Positions 43,801-55,098 of a DNA stretch of 64,000 bases are shown piece after piece. Origin of the DNA: Anisus vortex (taxonomy: Eukaryota; Mollusca; Gastropoda; Planorbidae). The notes under the pieces were generated by a model that worked only from the letters and a program-made list of their open reading frames with translations, searched no databases and was not told the DNA's origin. The position numbers were made by a program, and so were the translations under genes. The stretch covers positions 9,482,920 through 9,546,919 of the forward strand of contig OX421497.1 of assembly GCA_949126835.1 (NCBI GenBank), read 5' to 3'. Positions within the stretch are counted from its first letter, which is position 1. Each line of letters begins with the position of its first letter.

Positions 43801-44530
43801 TGCTCTACACCATGAGCCAAGTTTTCGTTTCGTTACATTTTTTCCTCTTTTTTTTTATTTTACCTTTCTTCCTAGCTCAGAAAAAGTTTCGAGAAGTATC
43901 CGTGTCTCGAGGCAAGAGCAAGAGCTAATTTATTTCTAATGGTTAAATCTTGGGGGCAGACGCACGTGTGTGTATGTCTCTGTGTGTGTGGGAAGGAGAT
44001 GGTGGGTCGTTCTATGTTCTAGAACCGGGAAATTGAACTTTTCTGGAAATGACGTATTGTATTCAAAGGCAGTTCTTCTCCCCCCCCCCCCAATTTTTTT
44101 GTTCGGTTCGATTGTACTCTCAAATAATGCTTGCGTGGGGGTTTGTCTGTGTGCCTGTGTGTTATAAAATATTTTTAAAGCTATTTTTTTTAATACAATT
44201 GACATCCTGGTTTAGGCTTACTCATCTATATTTATCTAATGGAATTTTGTGTGTGTGATTTTCAGCTCCCGAACTGGGTTAAGAAATGTAGAGTAAAATT
44301 AATCGGTAAAATAATTTAATTAAGGTAAAAAAAAGACTACGACTCCTATTAATTGCATAAAAATTCTTTTAAACGCTAAATCAATGACCAAGTCAACACA
44401 AGAAATAAATAAAACAAAACTTTTACCTCGGAACAAACAGGTACACACAACATAAAAACACCTGATCTCAACGAGAGGTGACTAAAATGTAAGTTTGTTA
44501 GGTGAAAAACACACCAGCTGAACCATTGAC
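43801..44530. other. Unassigned sequence
   Basis: Contains a C-run near 44080. Opposing open frames (43936-44258) are low complexity in part and unrecognised. Confidence 0.4.
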
Positions 44531-44828
44531 CAAAGACTATAACAAGATGGACAGCTTGCTTTAATATTTATCTGCTATTTGATGACTCGTATGACTTCTT
44601 TCCGGAATTCCCGATTCCCTTTTGCACTTTACACTTCCATTTTATTTAATCGATACGATTTTCTCAATGAAAAATTAAAATTTACATCGAAAGTTGTATA
44701 CGGTTGAAAGATTTAAGCAAACATAGGAGCGTAGAAGTAATTTAAGACAGCGTTATTGGATGCGCACGGGAAACAGTACATATAAGCTCTAAAAATATAG
44801 CCAGCGGCCCATCTTAACATAGTCTTTG
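44531..44828 (+). mobile_element. CAAAGAC-family element, copy iv
   Basis: Ends CAAAGACTATAACAAGATGG and GGCCCATCTTAACATAGTCT then TTG. Internal landmarks are GGAATTCCCGATTCCCTTTT and AGGAGCGTAGAAGTAATTTA. No target duplication is evident, so a flank may have changed. 298 bp. Confidence 0.85.
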
Positions 44829-44835
44829 CCGCAAG

Positions 44836-45000
44836 CCCCACAAGAGGGGGGTACAGCTGGTACGCCGTACCGGGGCCCAAAAGAGTTGAGATGGCCCATG
44901 AATATTTAAAATTGAAAATGAAATTGGCAATTACGCAAGTAATAGCTCTAAAGTTTTTATTATTTGATATTAGAATAACTGAGATTTATGTTAACATATT
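44836..45000 (+). repeat. Dispersed repeat with GGTACGCCGTACCGGGGCCC end, copy 1
   Basis: AAGCCCCACAAGAGGGG, GGTACGCCGTACCGGGGCCC and GGCAATTACGCAA occur in order. The same order is inverted at 63370-63612. It abuts the CAAAGAC element. GGTACGCCGTACC is nearly self-complementary. Class unknown. Confidence 0.6.
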
Positions 45001-45540
45001 ATTTTATTATGGAGGTGGGTTTTATTATTATGAAGTATTAAACACAGACCAAATACTCAAATTAAGCGGTAGGGATACGTAGTAATCATACAAACTGGGT
45101 AGTTATTGTAATGTTTTAAAATGTACATATACATTCTTTAGTCATACAATAATTCTATAATTTTCAACTATCTTGTCTAATTTGATCATTTTAGAGTTGC
45201 AAGACATTTATTTTTCTAAAAGGAAACAAAAAAGAAACATATTAGTAATATATTAATGTAAAGAAAAGGGTTAATTATCTCCCTTCAATTAAAGCATCGG
45301 TTTGAGCATCATTGTTTCTCAAAGCTTAACTCGCAGCTATCGCATGGTGGCTTAGATGGCTGTATTATGCTAGTGTGCAATGTTGACTGAGCATGAACGA
45401 TCAACGTGTCATGTGGAAGTTGTGTTGGCATATGTCCGTAGAGCTGAAGAATCGGGTAGCATTGAATCTGACCTCAACGAGCACTTGTCCACTGCAGTTA
45501 CACATACTGGTGAAATGTACTCATTCGACTTAACGTAATA
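45001..45540. other. Unassigned sequence
   Basis: A 52-codon forward frame at 45380-45538 looks mildly coding-like (see findings). Confidence 0.35.
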
Positions 45541-45545
45541 CAATG

Positions 45546-45790
45546 TTCGAAGGCAGGGGCGCGGCCAAGAGGGGCCCCCAAAAAAATTTGGGAACAGAGT
45601 ACCCACAAATCAAAATACGGCACAGTGGTCCACAGACCTATTAAAAAGATTCCTGATTTTTCAAACGTATGTAATACAAATAAATCATTTAGATATGACT
45701 AGTGTTAGAAAAAAAGTGGGGAGGGGGTGGGGGCCCAGAAAAGATCTCGTGCAGGCATCTTTTTTTTTTCTATCGGGGGCCCTGCTTTGC
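45546..45790. mobile_element. hAT-like element remnant (CAGGGGCGCGGCC end)
   Basis: The left edge CAGGGGCGCGGCCAAGAGGG is a typical hAT-like terminus. The right edge GATCTCGTGCAGGCATCTTT to GGGGGCCCTGCTTTGCC recurs inverted at 60805-60895. Duplications were not found. Confidence 0.5.
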
Positions 45791-46603
45791 CTCCGCAACC
45801 AAGGAAAATAATATAATAAGATAATAATATAATAATATAATAAGATAATAATAAGATAAAAAAAATTAGACGAGGGAATATGGCATACCAGTTACCTCCT
45901 GCGTAAAACATTTACTCTACATTTTCTTATTAATACTGTAAGTTTGGTGATTTTTACATCATTCATCTTAGTATTCACATTATTAGTTTGCTTTAAAATT
46001 TTAAATCATGTTGTTGTTTTTTGTGTTCTTCTTTTGAAAATCATTGAAATAGATTGAATCGTGGTGTGTTCTTTAGAAAGAACTCCCCCACACCTATCCA
46101 GGTCCTGGTTGCATTTATCCCCAGCACGTATGAGTTACCGTACTTACAATCTCCTTCCATCACGAGCATCCCCATAGTATCGTTCAGCCCCTGTTGCTGT
46201 AGCCCGGCGATCGTGCGCAAGAGTCTCGTTCCAAGAAGCTCAAGAGATCTTCGACTTGTAATTCATTAAGAGTTGAAGGTGTCGAGCGTTTGTGTGTGTG
46301 TGTGTGTGTGTGCTTAAGAGCGAATGGTTGTAGTGGAACAATCGGGTTTTTTTCGTAAACTCCACGAAGCCCGCTTAGCTGGCACAAGTTCGTAGCAATG
46401 GGATTCCACATTATCAACATTATAAAAGGCTGGAATTGCCAATTTAACTTTTTACGACAGGACGACAGGGTCATGTTTTTAATAAAATCTTTATATCCCA
46501 CAATTTTACTTTCCTTTTACTTACTTTACAAAACACAAAATCCATCTATTAATATCGAAAAAAAATAAATATAAAAACAAGTTAGGCTATAAAATATTGA
46601 AAC
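45791..46603. other. Unassigned sequence
   Basis: ATAATAAGATAATA repeats lie at 45810-45860 and a GT run at 46291-46312. A GC-rich minus-strand exon-like island lies at 46148-46254 (see findings). Confidence 0.4.
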
Positions 46604-46779
46604 CAGAGGCAAAGCCAGACATTTTTTTCAGGGTGGGCTAAAATTTCGCGTGACAAACATTTATCAACTTTATGGCGAATTTAGTAAATATTTTAAAAAG
46701 AGTAATTAAAAAAAATAAATTCAGAGGGGTTTAGCCCCCCTCAGCCCTCCCCCAACCCCCACTCGTGGCTTCGCCCCTG
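46604..46779. mobile_element. hAT-type element (CAGGGGCGAAGCCA ends)
   Basis: The left end CAGAGGCAAAGCCAG pairs with the right end TGGCTTCGCCCCTG. The flanks ATTGAAAC (46596-46603) and ATTGCAAC (46780-46787) match at 7 of 8. 176 bp, non-coding. Confidence 0.82.
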
Positions 46780-46787
46780 ATTGCAAC

Positions 46788-47565
46788 TATGTTTGTTTGT
46801 TTCGTTTGCATAAAAAAAAGCAAAGCAGTTATCTTCCCTGTTTAGTGTACTCAAATCTGTAAGAATTAATTAAGCCAATCAGCAATAGTCTCGAAATTTG
46901 AGAATGAAACAAAGATAAAAAGGAAATGTTTACTTTTTTAAAATACTATCTTTTGAATATTGCTCTTTGCTTTCTTCCATTCTCATTCTATCTCTCTCAC
47001 TCTCTCTCTTTTCAGTCTCTGTGTAGCACTTTGTCTCATTTACATTACACGTTAATGATTTTCTATCCTTCTAAGAGCTTCCGGTGTTTGTTAGTGTTTT
47101 GTCTGCCACATTATGACATTTTATTTATGTGTCCTATTACAGAGTAGACAGCCATGATTCCATTTGTAGTAAGTGCTGTATGAAATACAAAGTTTTTTTG
47201 TTGTTGTTGTATGTTTACCCAATATACTCAGTATACTTATTAAATGCAAGTAATAAATAACAACTATTAAAGTTGGTCTTTCATGTGTTTTAAACCACTT
47301 CCTTATGATCTATAGTTGTCGCAAACTGTACCGAGCATTTCGGTTCTTACGTCAGTGGGCGATGTTAAAGGTTGGATCAAGGGGTACAACACCAAGAGCT
47401 CTGAGACTAGCCATCCCGTAACGTAGGATTTGTGTACCAATAAAATACAATCAATTATTATACATCTATTTTAAAATGTAAATTAACGTTAAGCGAATTT
47501 TATGCTATATAAATGTAGGTGAATATGATAGCGTATATCTATAAATGTTACATAGTTATTGTAAA
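46788..47565. other. Unassigned sequence
   Basis: No element or gene recognised. Confidence 0.4.
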
Positions 47566-47850
47566 TGGGGCGTGCAGCGCGTTCGGTTGGCGTTCGGCTG
47601 GCGTTCGGCTGGCGTTCGGCTGGCGTTCGGCTGGCGTACCGAATCTCCTGGTTTGGAATCCTGGTGAATCCTAGGATTTGTTCGAGAAGGTGTCCGTGAG
47701 CAAACCCAGCTCTGAAGGGTACCTGACATTAAATGGGGTATAGTAAAAGCGGATGGACATTGTGCTGGCCACACATCCCATAGTATACCGTGGCCACATA
47801 AACGGGGGAACGCTTCTTCACCAGTCCTATGATCAATTTCGTCCGAAGGG
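47566..47850 (+). mobile_element. SINE1 copy with an 11-bp expansion in its head
   Basis: The usual single GTTCGGCTGGC of the tRNA-like head is repeated five times (47581-47635) before GTACCGA. The rest is ordinary: AACCCAGCTCTGAAGGGTAC, GGACATTGTGCTGGCCACAC, TACCGTGGCCACATAAACGG and a GTCCGAAGGGTAATTTAC-type end. Confidence 0.85.
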
Positions 47851-47929
47851 TAATTTACTTTTTATTTATGGTTTATCGCAGTTTTAAAGATGTTTCTTAC
47901 TTAATGAATACATCTTCGCACTCCCATTA

Positions 47930-47930
<1 letters not shown>

Positions 47931-47966
<36 letters not shown>

Positions 47967-48045
47967 CCTCTCTCTATCTATATATCTATATCTCTCTCTC
48001 TCTCTCTCTTACACTATCTTTTATGTATATATATATATATGTATT
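47931..48045. repeat. CT/TA compound microsatellite
   Basis: CT runs at 47931-48010, then TATATATATG near 48025-48042. Confidence 0.9.
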
Positions 48046-48164
48046 CATTAATTATAATGTGTGTGTAGGTATGATATTTTAATGTGATAATTTAATTTAT
48101 TGATTTCCACGAATGATAAAACTTTATTTATAAAAAAAATATTTATACAAGTTATAAAACGAAG

Positions 48165-48544
48165 CACTTTTATGTATGTCTTCTCTGGTATTTTAAATAG
48201 TTCACTTTTATGTATGTCTTCTCTGGTATTTTAAATAGTTCACTTTTATGTATGTCTTCTCTGGTATTTTAAATAGTTCACTTTTATGTATGTCTTCTCT
48301 GGTATTTTAAATAGTTCACTTTTATGTATGTCTTCTCTGGTATTTTAAATAGTTCACTTTTATGTATGTCTTCTCTGGTATTTTAAATAGTTCACTTTTA
48401 TGTATGTCTTCTCTGGTATTTTAAATAGTTCACTTTTATGTATGTCTTCTCTGGTATTTTAAATAGTTCACTTTTATGTATGTCTTCTCTGGTATTTTAA
48501 ATAGTTCACTTTTATGTATGTCTTCTCTGGTATTTTAAATAGTT
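48165..48544. repeat. Perfect 38-bp tandem repeat, exactly ten copies
   Basis: The unit CACTTTTATGTATGTCTTCT plus CTGGTATTTTAAATAGTT occurs ten times over 380 bp with no differences that I can see. It ends cleanly, with TTCATTACC following. Confidence 0.96.
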
Positions 48545-48975
48545 CATTACCTCTGTGCCTCCGTATTCCGTCTGCTGTCTGAATTTTTCATTGTATTAAA
48601 TTCCATTCACTGCCCCCCACGCACGTTGCTGGAAATAGAAAACGCCGAACATCTGGATTTGTGTCTTGTCATTTATTCCGGTCAGCGGTTCTATTTCGCT
48701 GTCCAGAAATTTACAGCTGCTTCATTTACACTGCATGCAAGGTCATCTGGGTGTTTACTGGAAAAATGCCGCACAAAAAACAACAGCAACAAAAACGACC
48801 AAAAAAATAAAAGACAACAACGGCAACAGTGATAGAAAACTACCTTTTCAAATGATGAAGGAGTTGAAGACGTCTCGGTTGCACAACTAGCTGTCATCAC
48901 CATCGGCCACAATTTTAGAAACATCGAGAAGGCGTTAATTTGTTTGTAGTAGTGAGTTAAGCTTATCAGACCTTG
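48545..48975. other. Unassigned sequence
   Basis: A moderately GC-rich part (48600-48760) with overlapping frames and no recognised domain, then CAA-rich sequence. Confidence 0.4.
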
Positions 48976-49210
48976 TCAGTTGTCAGCGCACGAATATAAC
49001 AGGGTTGCTACTGAAAAACGACAACTCAGAAAATCCAGCAAAAACAGCCCCGCTACTACCGGCCATCAAGCTACGCATCTGTGCATCCACTGTGGAAAAT
49101 ACTTTTCGGGCAAAAAAAAGGCCTCATCAGACATCTCCGAACCAACAACCACAAGAAATCATGACTCATGGCATAGGATGGTCCTCATCGAAAACGATGA
49201 ACACGCATCT
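48976..49210 (+). mobile_element. LINE-D 3' end with C2H2-like finger
   Basis: The forward frame reads RVATEKRQLRKSS, then ATTGHQATHLCIHCGKYFSG and a lysine-rich stretch where a loop to the paired His would be expected, with RNHDSWHRM after it. The CIHC pair is intact but the distal half is altered by small changes in an A-run. The flank matches the end of 37490-38110. A SINE1 body follows at once. Confidence 0.72.
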
Positions 49211-49229
49211 ATCAATATTGTATTGATAA

Positions 49230-49470
49230 TGGTCACGGTGGCCTGGTTTTCGAATGCTGGTGAAGGTTTAAAATTGTTCCCTGTGTCTGGATGTTGTCCC
49301 CTGAGCCTACCCAGCTCTGATAGCTACCTGACATTAGTTAAAGTCAAATTAAAGGCGGCAGGACATTGTGCTAATCACACTACCCACTAGTATGCAGTGT
49401 TCACAGAATCTCGTGAACGCTGCTTTACCGTCCCTATAGATTAATTTGGTCAGTCGGAATTACTTCACTA
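49230..49470 (+). mobile_element. SINE1 copy
   Basis: TCACGGTGGCCTGG (A-box remnant), GGTTTTCGAATGCTGGTGAA (B-box region), GAGCCTACCCAGCTCTGATA, GGACATTGTGCTAATCACAC, TATGCAGTGTTCACAGAATC and AATTTGGTCAGTCGGAATTA. Several diverged positions indicate age. Confidence 0.78.
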
Positions 49471-49974
49471 ACTATTTTCTTTTTATTGTAGCTGGGATTA
49501 CTAATTCGTCCCTTAGAGCTCTTTGTAGTTTATCTTTCGCTCCTATTGGGTGAAGGTCATCTAAGAGATCAATGGCAAGTGGGTTACCCGACTTAATCGG
49601 CGTGGCAAGCTGGATGCAATCGTAGATGATACGCGTGGCCAGCGCAATGTCCACTCGCCTTTATGTTCTATTTGGTAATAATGTGATAGTGATGAGACTG
49701 ACAATTTCCTAGATGCACGTATATTGAGCTGTAGTAACATAATTAGAAGTTGAAATGACTTGATTATGTTTATACGATGGTATCGCGGCATCATAAGAAG
49801 TTGAAATGACGTTATTACATCTATGACATAGCACTGTTGCATCATTAGAAGTTGCTCAAACCTGGTTCTGTATATGAAATAATAGAGTAGGCCTAACGTG
49901 ATGGAATCTCTAAAGAAATTTTGTTGGTTGACATCAATGGGGAGAATATCTACAAGTCTTACGCCATATTATAA
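49471..49974. other. Unassigned sequence with a possible SINE1 scrap
   Basis: The minus strand near 49640-49665 has AAAGGCGAGTGGACATTGCG then CTGGCCACGCG, like the SINE1 middle. Two loosely similar GAAGTTGAAATGAC stretches lie at 49747 and 49798. Confidence 0.4.
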
Positions 49975-50115
49975 TTGTGGTCCTGGGTCTGCCCAGCTCT
50001 AAGTGGTACCTGCCAGTAGATGGAAATACGTAAAGCGGCTGAAGATTGTGTTGACCACACATCCCCTTGTTTCACTTGTCCTTTGAATTAAATTGGTCTG
50101 AATGAGATACTTACT
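49975..50115 (+). mobile_element. SINE1 body fragment
   Basis: CCTGGGTCTGCCCAGCTCTA, AAAGCGGCTGAAGATTGTGT, GACCACACATCCCC and AATTGGTCTGAATGAGATAC. No head. Confidence 0.6.
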
Positions 50116-50640
50116 TTACTCTAAGCTTTGGTTTCTTGTATTGGAAAAAATATCTAAGTTAACAAATATTAACAGCTTTTAAAAAAAATAAAGATATCCT
50201 ACATATAATTATTAAAATAAATATACAAATTAGTATAATGATAAGTATCAAGGTAATGATAAAAATAAATAAATCGCTAGATATATGATAAATACAAACA
50301 TTAAAATTTAAATAAATTAAGAATAAAGATAATATAATGATCACACAATAAATTAAACCTAAATAGAAAATAAAGATGACTATTAAAATATCTAAAAAAA
50401 ATTGATATAAAAAAAAGTTAATAAAAAAATCAATGTATATACGTCTACTATTGAGATAAATATATAATTTTAATATAAAATATACAACTAAAAATGCTCA
50501 AATTTTTTAAAAAATATAACATAAATTATGTGTAAATATAATTAAAAGGACATGCTTATAAATTACCTATAAATATAATAAAACTATCAGTAATTTTTTT
50601 TTTTTTAAAGTAAAAAGATAAATATAAAAAAAAATGTCTT
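50116..50640. other. Very AT-rich sequence, nothing recognised
   Basis: Almost pure A/T with AAATATA-type motifs. Confidence 0.5.
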
Positions 50641-50706
50641 GACGTTGCGCGTGGGACGCAATAATCTTCTTTATAGAAGGAGCGTCTGTAATGTATAAGA
50701 CAAGAA
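50641..50706 (+). mobile_element. LINE-A 3' UTR fragment
   Basis: GCGTGGGACGCAATAATCTT, CTTTATAGAAGGAGCGTCTG, TAATGTATAAGACAAG. Confidence 0.72.
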
Positions 50707-51233
50707 AATAAGGTTAGAAAACAAAATGTTCACAGGAAACTGTGTGAAAGACAAAAAAAAGCACAGAGATTCTGGAGTACTCTTACGTCATTGCAAGGTT
50801 ACATTTTGTAAAACATTAATTGAAAGTTTTCTAACACTGTTAGAGGCATTTCATTCCAGACACAATAACAACAGCAACAATAACAACTTCTTAAACGCCA
50901 GCAACATTTTGTCTGAGGTCTGTCATTGACAGCTGCACAGAAAGTTTTGGTCTAGACAGGATCTTGATTCGTTGTTTTAGTTTTTGTTTGTATTTTTTTC
51001 ATGAAATCTTTCTTAGTTGCAGTTTGCAATTGTCGAGAAGTCCCCAAAACGGAACGTAAAGCAACAAAAAAAATTATAACAACGCGCAAAGGTTTTGTCT
51101 ACGTTTTTTTTTTTTGTGTGTTGTATTTTTTCTTATATCATACGCACACTCTAGGTAAAGAGATATTGAGAATTAGAAATGTGTGAAAAATGTTTGTGTT
51201 TATGTTGTAAGGAAATACCGGTAATTCGGGAAT
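50707..51233. other. Unassigned sequence
   Basis: No element or gene recognised. Confidence 0.4.
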
Positions 51234-51240
51234 GATTAGC

Positions 51241-51595
51241 CAAAGACCATAATAAGATGGACCGCTTGTTTTGATATTTCTGCTATTTGATAACTTGAAA
51301 CACTTAGTTTCGGAATTTCCGATCGCACTACGTTCTCTAGACTTCCGGTTTAGTAATTCGCTAAGATTTGGTCAATGGAAAATTAAGATTAAAATCGTAA
51401 GTCTTATACAGCGGAAGTGTGCGCACGGAAAAAAAACAAGAGTTTTTAAACTCTAAAAATAGAACAACCGGTTCAATTCATTATAGTCTTTGATGTGCAC
51501 CGGAAAACTTTAGGACGTATTGAAGGCCGCGCATGCGCAAACTAACTATTCAGCTCTAAAAATATAGCAAGCGGTCCATCTTATTATGGTCTTTG
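51241..51595 (+). mobile_element. CAAAGAC-family element, copy v, perfect 7-bp duplication, extra internal end
   Basis: Ends CAAAGACCATAATAAGATGG and GGTCCATCTTATTATGGTCT then TTG. GATTAGC lies on both sides (51234-51240 and 51596-51602). An additional family right end (CATTATAGTCTTTG) lies inside at about 51479-51492. It is followed by a second CTCTAAAAATATAGCAAGCG and the true terminus. Confidence 0.9.
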
Positions 51596-51602
51596 GATTA
51601 GC

Positions 51603-52952
51603 CAATACAAATTTTGTAACGACGTTATATAGTTTTGACTTACACACTGTGTGAGTTATCCGACCAATAAAACTGGACAGTTTATAAAGAGATATAATAT
51701 AATGACTAACTAACTTTAAATTACGGCAACACTTTTAATTGTTATACTATCTTTATTTACAAGCTGTTGTAATAGCATTTTTACAGTTACTGCATAAGTC
51801 CTTAAAGTTTATGTATAGGCCTAACTAGTCTACAGTTATTACATATATAGCGGCCAGTTATATAACTAGATTATTGTTGTTCCTTATAGTTGTATAAGAC
51901 GCTTACTGTTAAACATTTTTTATACCCCCCCCTACTAATGTTTAATATTAGGTAGGTTAAAGAGCTACATTTATTTGCGTTGTCCTATGTTAGTAAAATC
52001 TTAAGATTATAAATTAGCTTGATATTCTTTTCAGGCTAGATAATCGTATCCGTGTTCTTAGATGTTTGTTGCTCAATGTTAAATGAGCTCTGAACTACAT
52101 AATGTTTGTTGGCAGCGTTATACAAATATAATTATTAATATTTTCATTATTATTTTATATCTAGCATACAGTTGTTGCCTAAGTAGTACAAATAGTTTAC
52201 TAAAAGTGTGTTTGCTATTAAAGGTTATTTGTAAGTACTGCACATGTTATCTTTTCTTATATATTACATATTATATAAGGTATTTCCTAAAGCATATTTT
52301 GGTGTAAGCGGCAGTAATCGTTAAAATGATATTAAAAGAAGTTATATAAGCAGACGGACAGACAAACAGATAGATGTAAAATCAGACGGAAAGACAGACA
52401 CGTAGAGAGAGAAAGTCAGGCAGATTAAGAGACAATAATATTTCAGATATTTAAAAAAACAAAACAACTAGCTATGTGGAATTTTAAAACTGCAATGAAT
52501 TCACTTATCTAAAACTACATCATACTAACGACCACATCAGCTCTGACGGAGTTGTCTGATTACTTCCCTTTGTAACAACTGTTGACTCCATCACCGTATG
52601 ACGTCACTACCTTCATGACCAGAACGTACTCACTGATATATATATATAAATCCAGATAAAAAAGAAGTTGCTTTTTTGCGCGATTTGAAATTTACGATTA
52701 ACATTAGAACAGTGGTGACATTTTAATGGAGAATATCCAGGATAGTCTATGTATCTATCTAACGACTTTATACACTGCAGGACATTAATCTCTATAAATA
52801 GAATGTTGCTTAGCAATCTATATTCAGGTGTTCTATTTATATAACGTAGACTGTGTGTGTGTGTTCAACCAATCATATTAATTTATTCAAAGACACGTGT
52901 GACCTTATTTTCTCATATTATACTTTTGCGATTTCACTTTGGGCATGTGTCT
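51603..52952. other. Unassigned AT-rich sequence
   Basis: GACA/GATA-rich patch near 52350-52440. Nothing else recognised. Confidence 0.45.
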
Positions 52953-53080
52953 TCGCTAGCTGAGTGGATAACGTAGGCCTATCGGACTGCCATGCGGGTG
53001 ACCCAAGTTCGATTTGTAATGGATGTATCTGAATATGCAAGGGCATCTGACGGTCTATAAAATAAAATAAATAAAAGGGT
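52953..53080 (+). mobile_element. Possible third tRNA-headed SINE
   Basis: TTCGCTAGCTGAGTGGATAA (A-box-like), CGGACTGCCATGCGGGTGAC and a B-box-like CAAGTTCGATTTG, then a short body ending AAATAAAATAAATAAAAG. A single copy, so no comparison is possible. It does not fold convincingly as a functional tRNA by eye. Confidence 0.4.
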
Positions 53081-53117
53081 TAAGTGATGCTGTTTGAAAT
53101 TTTCTGTTTTTGTAATC

Positions 53118-53290
53118 CAGGGTTGTGCAACATGTTTTGTTACCGGGCCGTTTAAGAAACGTGATACAAGCTAGACTGGCTTACCATTAGATTATTATTA
53201 CAATCATTAGAAAAAAGCGACGTTAAAAGCTCTTTAAGGCCACAGTAATTGGCGCGATGTGGCCCGCTGGTCTCCTGTTGCGCGTTCCTG
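53118..53290. mobile_element. hAT-type element
   Basis: The left end CAGGGTTGTGCAACATG pairs loosely with the right end TGTTGCGCGTTCCTG. The flanks TTGTAATC (53110-53117) and TTCTAATC (53291-53298) match at 7 of 8. The interior has GTTACCGGGCCG and GATGTGGCCCGC. 173 bp. Confidence 0.72.
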
Positions 53291-53370
53291 TTCTAATCTA
53301 TCACTCTTGCAGGCGGTCCATCTTGAATCTGATAAGCTAACAATTATTGCTAGCCTTAACTCTCTCAGCT

Positions 53371-53455
53371 CTCTCTCTCTCTGTCTCTCTCTCAGCTCTC
53401 TCTCTCTCTCTTTTTCAGCTCTGTCTCTCTCTCTCTCTTTATCTTTCTTTCACAC
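53371..53455. repeat. (CT)n microsatellite
   Basis: CT runs broken by CAGCTCT units. The plus frame over it is low complexity. Confidence 0.92.
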
Positions 53456-54144
53456 ATTCACATACTCATATACGCCAAAACGCTTCAATAAGAATGTCTA
53501 AGTGATAAAGAATAAAATTCCCAACACCATACGTTCAAAAATCCGTTGAGGCTGCCAGATTACTGGCATATGTCTGTTCCACGTGTCTGTCATTTCAAAT
53601 TGACATCAGAAAATCAGCTTCGTTGCTCCATTGCCAATTCCATCTCCTCAGCCAAATCTCCTGAAAGGATCTGTGGGCATTTCGTATACGGAAAAAAAAT
53701 GAAGAATAAAAAGCTTGCAAAGCATTAAATAGAATTCAATTTCAATTTACTTGCTTTGCAGATGTTGAACTATGGTATTTATCCATCTTGCCTTAAAAAA
53801 TAAGTAGCCCTACACTTTTATTTTTGCCTTTAACGCATCATTTCTAATTTTATACGTTCAAAACACTTATTTGTAGCTTGAGTCAAGTCTTTACATTTTG
53901 ATTAGAGTTTTAAAAGAAGTCAGTTTTTTTTTCAATAGTTTTCCTGACTGGGTCAGGCTGTCTCTTCAATGCCCAGAAGCCACTCAAGGAAAACAAAAGA
54001 AAATATATAGATCTCTACTCTATTGCACTACTCTTGAATTGGAAATGTTTAAAAAAATAAGCAAATCACTAAAAACGACAATATTTTTTTTTCGTAAATG
54101 CGATTTCGTTTGAACTTTTAGTTTTTCGCTCAAACTTTCCCCCT
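53456..54144. other. Unassigned sequence
   Basis: No element or gene recognised. Confidence 0.4.
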
Positions 54145-54158
54145 CCCCCCCCCCCCCC

Positions 54159-54190
<32 letters not shown>
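54145..54190. repeat. C-run followed by A-run
   Basis: About 15 C followed directly by about 31 A. Such runs are hard to sequence, so the lengths are uncertain. Confidence 0.9.
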
Positions 54191-54192
<2 letters not shown>

Positions 54193-54991
54193 TTATCAGT
54201 AGCATTGGGATGATAATGCTACATACTGAACCGAAAAAAACACCGAAGTAAATATTATTAGTTAAAGGCTTTTTAAATGGCCTCAATAAAGTGTCATGAA
54301 GGTAATAACATGGAAAACTATTTTCCGTGGCTGTGGTCGGGGTCTGAAAATTTTGATAGAATGTTTTTTTCATCGGAAAGTCTATTTGCCAAGTTTCAGT
54401 TCCAAAGGATGACATCAATTGGGTCAACTAGATTGCCTAAGGTTTGGTAACCCAGAAAGCCACAATGGTTTAAGAAGTTAATGTTATTATTTTTTTTAAA
54501 TTTTCTCGTGACCTGTTTGTCTATTTTAATATTTGAATAGATTGTTATGCTGTGCATTGACCAAGTAAGTCATTAAGCCTTTATCATCACTATAAGCCGC
54601 TATTTGAAAAAAAAATATATAAGGGTTCTTTGATCTTACACAAGTTTTCAGTGACTAATATAGATGGCATTTGTGTATAAGTCTATGCAATGTCACTTAT
54701 AGACTGATCGGATGAGGGGCAGTTAGTTTGACAAAGAGTTAAACCACACACAGATAGGTCGATCAATGAAACTGTAAGATTGGCTTTGAAAAAGCTATAA
54801 CCAAGCGGAGATACTATATAGTGCAAGGTCATTGTATGAACTTCAAATGCCCTTGGATCGGTATAATCTTTATAAGAGGGTTGGTCAAGGGCGTAACCCC
54901 TTGTGTGGTGGTGAAGCCTTACGTTAGGGTTATTGCCCTTTTTTGTTTTATACTGATCGATATATTAGGTTTTAGGGTTTCATAATTGACT

Positions 54992-54994
<3 letters not shown>
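54191..54994. other. Unassigned sequence
   Basis: No element or gene recognised. Confidence 0.4.
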
Positions 54995-55036
<42 letters not shown>

Positions 55037-55047
55037 GAGAGAGTGAA

Positions 55048-55098
<51 letters not shown>

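Noticed and set aside
48165..48544. CRISPR-like array
   Set aside because: The repeats are contiguous with no spacers, and the window is eukaryotic. The same applies to the 43-bp and 22-bp arrays.
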